From positions 248,001 to 312,000 of the forward strand of contig JAUMZP010000001.1 of assembly GCA_030528025.1 (NCBI GenBank): a DNA stretch of 64,000 bases, in the 5' to 3' direction. A program made the translations under genes and the position numbers. Shown one piece after another: positions 59,959-64,000 of the stretch. The notes under the pieces are model-generated. The model made no database searches and had not been told where the DNA came from. It saw only the letters and a program-made list of their open reading frames with translations. Origin of the DNA: Candidatus Saccharimonadota bacterium (GTDB lineage Bacteria > Patescibacteriota > Saccharimonadia > Saccharimonadales > Saccharimonadaceae). How positions within the stretch are numbered: position 1 is the first letter of the stretch; each line of letters begins with the position of its first letter.

Positions 59959-60032
59959 GGCGCGTTGGCGGAGCGGTTACGCAGAGGTCTGCAAAACCTT
60001 TTAGACGAGTTCGACTCTCGTACGTGCCTCCA
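59959..60032 (+). tRNA. tRNA-Cys(GCA)
   Basis: Acceptor GGCGCGT / ACGTGCC, discriminator T, anticodon loop CTGCAAA, T-loop TTCGACT, CCA encoded. TATAAT at 59945-59950 is just upstream. Confidence 0.95.
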
Positions 60033-60044
60033 CAATTGTTGATG

Positions 60045-60071
60045 AATAGCTCTCTCGATAGAGCTATTTTT
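60045..60071 (+). terminator. tRNA-Cys terminator
   Basis: AATAGCTCT / AGAGCTATT hairpin with T-run. It overlaps the end of the convergent hydrolase gene. Confidence 0.8.
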
Positions 60072-60654
60072 GCTCTAATAATTCTTTTAGCTCAGGGAAG
60101 GTTGGCTGGAAGAAATGATTGCGATCTTCGAAAATATGTGCCTGAGCAGTTGGCACGTCTCGCTGAAATTTAGCAAGTTCTGTAAACGGCACGACTGGGT
60201 CATCTTTACTATGAAATAGGTGGATTTCTTTGGTGGATTTTTCTAAACCAGTGGTGCTTGTTACCTGAAAGCTACCGAGGTCTTCATTCGATTCATCATC
60301 ATAGCACGGCGAAACTAGCACGAGCCGCCGGACTGGCATTTGCAGTGGTGATTCATGCAAGTACTTTGCCAAAAACATTGCGCCCAAACTATAGCCAACC
60401 AGCTGAACGTCATTGCTAAGCAGGAGCAGTAGTTTCTCAAAATATATTTTCCACTCAGCGTAGCTAGCGTTTTGCTTATTAGGGAAATCTGGTAGTAAAA
60501 CATCAGCATCAACGATTTCTTGTGCCAGCCAGTCACGCCATTTTTGTGCCCACAGTAGTCGTTCATATTGCAGCTGACTATTCTTTAGATTATTCAAGTA
60601 ATTTTCGTAGCTATTAAAGCTTGATCCGCCGTGAATTATTACAATTTGCTTCAT
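60064..60654 (-). CDS. alpha/beta hydrolase, RBBP9/YdeN-like
   Basis: A 196-residue protein starting MKQIVIIHGG, with the nucleophile elbow GYSLGAM (Ser), a strand RRLVLVSPCYD, HSKDDPVVPF (Asp) and EDRNHFF (His), a complete catalytic triad. Family members are serine hydrolases of unclear substrate. ATG 60654 is chosen: TATACT (60661-60666, minus) is exactly six bases upstream, which predicts a leaderless mRNA. It is convergent with tRNA-Cys and divergent from tRNA-Leu. Confidence 0.85.
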   Translation of the reverse strand: MKQIVIIHGGSSFNSYENYLNNLKNSQLQYERLLWAQKWRDWLAQEIVDADVLLPDFPNKQNASYAEWKIYFEKLLLLLSNDVQLVGYSLGAMFLAKYLHESPLQMPVRRLVLVSPCYDDESNEDLGSFQVTSTTGLEKSTKEIHLFHSKDDPVVPFTELAKFQRDVPTAQAHIFEDRNHFFQPTFPELKELLEQK

Positions 60655-60709
60655 AAACATAGTATAATACAAGCAGCACATGGCTGCTATGCCAGAAGTG
60701 CGACTGCAA

Positions 60710-60795
60710 GCGCGAGTGGCGGAACTGGTAGACGCGAGGGACTTAAAATCCCTTGGCCAAAAGCCGTGCGGGTTCGATTCCCGCCTTGCGCACCA
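60710..60795 (+). tRNA. tRNA-Leu(UAA)
   Basis: Acceptor GCGCGAG / CTTGCGC (one G-U), a class II long variable arm, anticodon loop CTTAAAA, CCA encoded. Confidence 0.95.
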
Positions 60796-60982
60796 GACAT
60801 GATATAACAGAGAAGGCCACTTGAGGAGAGTGGTTTTTTCGTATACATAGCCAGAAGGGTAGAGTATGGCGGCATTAGTACTAGCTACGAGCCCAAGATT
60901 TATTGTAGAATTACCATAGCGGCTAGTATAAGCCACACAATTTGGTATAATAAGACTATAACCAAAAAGGAGAAACGACACT

Positions 60983-61552
60983 ATGACAACAGCATTAATC
61001 GTTTTGCTCGGCGTGATTGGCCTGCTCGTTTTGTTTGGCATCTTCATGTGGGCAACGTACAACAGCTTGGTCAAGCTGAAGATCCGCGTGGACGAAGCCT
61101 GGAGCGACATCACCGTCCAGCTCAAGCGCCGAACAGACCTCATCCCGAACTTAGTCGGTACTGTAAAGGGCTATGCAGCACACGAGAAGGAAGTCTTTGA
61201 GAATGTGGCAGAGGCTCGCAGTGCCATCATGAATGCCCAAGGCGTGCAAGAGACAGCTGCGGCAGAGAATATGATCGAAGGCGCTCTGAAGAGCTTGTTT
61301 GCTGTAGCAGAGGCTTACCCAGAGCTCAAAGCTAACCAAAACTTCATCCAGCTGCAGCAAGAGCTGGTGGACACTGAGGACAAAATCCAGGCTGCGCGCC
61401 GCTTCTACAACGGTGGTGTACGCGACCTCAACACCCGCATCGCCATGTTCCCGGCCAACATCGTGGCTGGCATGCTGGGCTTCAAGGCTCGCGAGTTCTT
61501 CGAGGTCGAAGACCGTGCCAGCGTCGAGAACCCAGTACAAGTGCAGTTCTAG
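60983..61552 (+). CDS. lemA: LemA family protein
   Basis: A 189-residue protein with one N-terminal membrane segment (residues 4-27) and the LemA signature YNSLVKLKIRVDEAWSDITVQLKRRTDLIPNLV, then ARRFYNGGVRDLNTRIAMFPANIVA. The long helical bundle faces the cytoplasm or cell surface. SD AAAGGAG is present and TATAAT lies about 30 bases upstream. It sits beside htpX, a common pairing, but each has its own promoter. Confidence 0.95.
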   Translation: MTTALIVLLGVIGLLVLFGIFMWATYNSLVKLKIRVDEAWSDITVQLKRRTDLIPNLVGTVKGYAAHEKEVFENVAEARSAIMNAQGVQETAAAENMIEGALKSLFAVAEAYPELKANQNFIQLQQELVDTEDKIQAARRFYNGGVRDLNTRIAMFPANIVAGMLGFKAREFFEVEDRASVENPVQVQF

Positions 61553-61577
61553 ACACCTCGCACACTATATATAGTGA

Positions 61578-61606
61578 AGCCGCTCTCGATGGAGGGCGGT
61601 TTTTTA
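61578..61606 (+). terminator. lemA terminator
   Basis: CCGCTCTC / GAGGGCGG (one G-U), loop GATG, six T. Confidence 0.9.
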
Positions 61607-61683
61607 TAACTTGAATTTCACAGCGTCACTGTTTAGCATTAGCTCCACCTCGCAAAACCACCATTATCTGCTACAATATATCT

Positions 61684-62577
61684 ATGTACAGAGCAATTGC
61701 ACACAACAAACGTAATACAGTTATTTTGATGATCGTCTTCGTCGCGATGGTGGCGGTGATTGGCCTGGCGGCGCAGTTGATTATGAATAGCCGTGGCATG
61801 CAGGGCAACCTGACGATCTTTTGGGGGACGTTCATTGGGGCGCTGATCTATGCATTGGTGCAGTATTTCATCGCTTCTAAACTTGCTATGAGCATGACTG
61901 GTGCGGTAGAGATTCGCAAAGCAGATAACCCCCGTTTGTGGCGCACCGTCGAGAATCTTGCCATCACCGTGGGGCTACCTATGCCGCAGGTGTATATTAT
62001 CGACGACCCAGCACCGAACGCTTTTGCTACTGGCCGCGACCCCAAGCATGCCATTGTAGGCGTGACGACGGGCCTGCTGGAGATTATGGATGATCGTGAG
62101 CTGACCGCTGTGCTGGCCCATGAGATGGGGCACGTCCAAAACTACGATATTCGGGTGAGTATGATTACCTTTGGTCTGGTGAGTGCGATTGGCCTAGTGT
62201 CGGATATTGCACTGCGTATGCTGTGGTTCCGTGACAACGATGACCGCGAGACCAATCCGGTGCTGCTGGTGCTTGGTGTTATCGCCATCATCCTCGCACC
62301 CATCGTGGCGGCCATTATGCAAATGGCGGTGAGTCGCCAGCGTGAGTACCTGGCCGATGCGACTGGTGCACTAACGACACGCGACCCAGCTGGCCTGGCT
62401 AGCGCGCTGGGTAAGCTGCAGGCATACACTCGCCCGATGGAGAAGCAGGTCAGCTCAAGCGCTAATATGTTTATGGTGAACCCGCTCAAGCCGGGGTTCT
62501 TTAGCCGGTTATTTAGCACCCACCCACCGCTTGAAGATCGTATCAAGCGTCTCAACGAAGATATGAACAAATGGTAG
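61684..62577 (+). CDS. htpX: membrane zinc metalloprotease HtpX
   Basis: A 297-residue M48 protease that degrades misfolded membrane proteins. Four hydrophobic segments; the active site VLAHEMGHVQNYD holds HExxH, and SRQREYLADATGA carries the third ligand Glu. TACAAT (61672-61677, preceded by TGC) lies six bases before ATG 61684, so the mRNA is probably leaderless. The next membrane-protein gene begins almost directly after the stop. Confidence 0.95.
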   Translation: MYRAIAHNKRNTVILMIVFVAMVAVIGLAAQLIMNSRGMQGNLTIFWGTFIGALIYALVQYFIASKLAMSMTGAVEIRKADNPRLWRTVENLAITVGLPMPQVYIIDDPAPNAFATGRDPKHAIVGVTTGLLEIMDDRELTAVLAHEMGHVQNYDIRVSMITFGLVSAIGLVSDIALRMLWFRDNDDRETNPVLLVLGVIAIILAPIVAAIMQMAVSRQREYLADATGALTTRDPAGLASALGKLQAYTRPMEKQVSSSANMFMVNPLKPGFFSRLFSTHPPLEDRIKRLNEDMNKW

Positions 62578-62578
62578 G

Positions 62579-63832
62579 GTGGTGACTGTGGCAAAAAAAA
62601 CAACAAAGTCAACTCGCCGCTCATCATCACGCACCGCTCTCACGGTGACTACGAGCCAACATTGCTCAAAAAAAGAGGCAAAACACCTTGACGTTGCAAA
62701 AAATGCAACATCATCCTCTCGCGGTACTGCTTCCACAAAAGCCCGCTCGCAGCACTCGAATGATGCTCTATCGACGCGACCCAGCTGGCGCGCCAACCTC
62801 CATTGGCGTACCTGGCAGGCTCGCGGTGGTAGGGTAGTAGCGAGCAGCCGTCAATGGTTGCATAATTTACAACTGAGACGGCCGCATCGAAGCTTCCGTC
62901 GCACTCGTCGACGTGATTATGCGCGTTCATTGCAATTACCAGGCTACGTCGTCTTTACTGCACAAGCGATGCGGATGGTGCGGGCGCACTGGTGGACGTT
63001 CTGTCTCTTGGCGGTGTTTTATGCTGTGCTGCTCTTGGCGCTTGGGGCGATTACCAACCAAGCGATGTACGACCGCCTGCAGAGTATGCTAGCAGAGTCG
63101 GGCAAGGATATTCTTACTGGTGCCTGGGGCAAGCTAGGCGAGGCAGGGCTCCTCATGGTGACGGCCTTCGGTACGGGCAGCGGCAATCTTAGCGCTGACC
63201 AGCAGCTCTATGTGGTGCTGGGCTTTTTGTTGGTGTGGCTCACCACGGTGTGGTTGTTACGCGAGTATAAGGCAGGACGAGTGCCACGTCTGCGTGATGG
63301 GCTGTATAATGCCTGTGCACCACTGGTAGCCACGCTGATGATTGTTCTCGTCTTCCTCGTGCAGCTTATTCCGCTAGGGGCGATGGCGCTGGTGTATATC
63401 GGTCTGTCGAGTAATGGAGTGATTAGCGAAGGATTTGGCTCGATGCTCTTCTATGTGCTACTAGCTACTGTGGCAGTGCTGACGCTCTATTGGGGTACGA
63501 GCACCTTCATTGCGCTTGTGGTGGTGACACTGCCTGGTATGTACCCTATGCGGGCGCTGGCAGCGGCGGGCGATTTGGTGGTAGGGCGACGGCTGCGGAT
63601 ATTGTACCGGCTGCTGTGGCTATTTGGCAGTGTGGCAGTGCTGTGGTGTGTGGTGATGATCCCTGCTATTCTCCTTGATGCCTGGCTCAAGCACCTATGG
63701 CAATGGTACGCCTCTGTGCCGACGATGCCCGTCCTAGCGGGCTTCATCAGCTCGGTGACAATGGTATGGTGTGCAGCGTATATCTACCTCCTTTATCGCA
63801 AGATTGTTGATGATACGGCAGCACCAGCGTAA
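62579..63832 (+). CDS. polytopic membrane protein with basic N-terminal tail
   Basis: A protein of about 417 residues. The first ~110 residues are Lys/Arg/Ser/Thr-rich and probably disordered, then about six membrane segments follow (for example WWTFCLLAVFYAVLLLALG and LYVVLGFLLVWLTTVWLL). No family recognised. GTG starts at 62579, 62582 and 62588 are all possible; no clear ATG or SD decides. It is coupled to htpX by position. Confidence 0.65.
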   Translation: MVTVAKKTTKSTRRSSSRTALTVTTSQHCSKKEAKHLDVAKNATSSSRGTASTKARSQHSNDALSTRPSWRANLHWRTWQARGGRVVASSRQWLHNLQLRRPHRSFRRTRRRDYARSLQLPGYVVFTAQAMRMVRAHWWTFCLLAVFYAVLLLALGAITNQAMYDRLQSMLAESGKDILTGAWGKLGEAGLLMVTAFGTGSGNLSADQQLYVVLGFLLVWLTTVWLLREYKAGRVPRLRDGLYNACAPLVATLMIVLVFLVQLIPLGAMALVYIGLSSNGVISEGFGSMLFYVLLATVAVLTLYWGTSTFIALVVVTLPGMYPMRALAAAGDLVVGRRLRILYRLLWLFGSVAVLWCVVMIPAILLDAWLKHLWQWYASVPTMPVLAGFISSVTMVWCAAYIYLLYRKIVDDTAAPA

Positions 63833-63925
63833 GGTGGCGTGCCTCGGCAGCGTGTTGTTGGATAAGATATGTGCGTGATTGGCGGGAAATAAACTACCTT
63901 CTCTAGTATGGCGGTAGCTTGTCCT

Positions 63926-64000
63926 CTCCACATCCCTCCGATAGAACACTATAAGGGTCGATGTCTCCCAGACATCGACCTCTTGACGCCAGGGCTGAAA
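63926..64000 (-). repeat. structured repeat SR, copy C (cut by window end)
   Basis: On the minus strand it reads CAGCCC, then a 9-bp P4 GGTCGATGT / ACATCGACC (63956-63964 with 63972-63980) with loop CTGGGAG, then CCCTTATAG and ATCGGAGG. P4 differs from copy A at the inner pairs with pairing kept. The 5' half (P2) lies beyond the window. Confidence 0.75.

Overview
The window looks like a chromosomal segment of Candidatus Saccharibacteria (TM7, Patescibacteria/CPR). The reasons are a TM7-type 16S rRNA, a compact core gene set, small lineage-type proteins (DUF5663-like domains, a KGG-repeat protein), standard-code use of TGA as a stop, and very short or absent mRNA leaders. This is inferred from sequence features only; no database search was run.

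Layout. 1-5100: end of an M50 protease, then an RNA-rich stretch (an unassigned 150-nt RNA, a structured repeat, rnpB), then minus-strand infC-rpmI-rplT, a deoxyribosyltransferase-like gene and a ComM/YifB ATPase. 5140-6890: a second structured repeat, a tmRNA gene (27-residue tag) and about 1 kb without genes. 6890-14220: three membrane proteins (two are tandem paralogues), gyrB-gyrA and a PAP2-family gene. 14230-21320: rRNA genes split into separate units, 16S with its own terminator, a minus-strand small membrane gene, a tRNA Ala-Ile-Val cluster, then 23S-5S. 21580-25000: accessory small genes, including a KGG-repeat protein, a metallopeptidase and an LPXTG surface protein. 25400-31950: rpsA, infB, a 707-residue low-complexity protein and two DUF5663-like proteins. 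32040-38000: def-fmt, priA, a winged-helix regulator and recJ. 38080-42560: hypothetical genes, an XRE-Panacea antitoxin with a probable toxin, and an amber-interrupted membrane gene. 42828-49415: rpsU-yqeY, adk-map, ftsA, ftsZ-nrdR, a thioredoxin-like gene and VKOR. 49416-53042: an AT-rich, nearly gene-free tract around a LiaF-like gene. 53043-63832: tag, a T-box leader controlling DUF4145-ileS, an ABC exporter, tRNA-Cys, a hydrolase, tRNA-Leu, lemA, htpX and a membrane protein. The window ends inside another copy of the structured repeat.

Cross-cutting signals. (1) At least ten genes have a -10 hexamer followed by only 6-7 bases and then ATG, which predicts leaderless mRNAs. (2) Two chromosomal proteins end in DVALAA, like the end of this genome's own tmRNA tag (TAVALAA); for one of them the last 18 bases match the tmRNA at 17 positions. 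(3) A roughly 130-nt multi-hairpin repeat occurs four times with compensatory stem changes. (4) A shorter intergenic repeat occurs four times, two copies bracketing def-fmt at identical internal spacing. (5) Translation control is varied: infC appears to start at AUC, and ileS sits behind what looks like an ultrashort-stem-I T-box.
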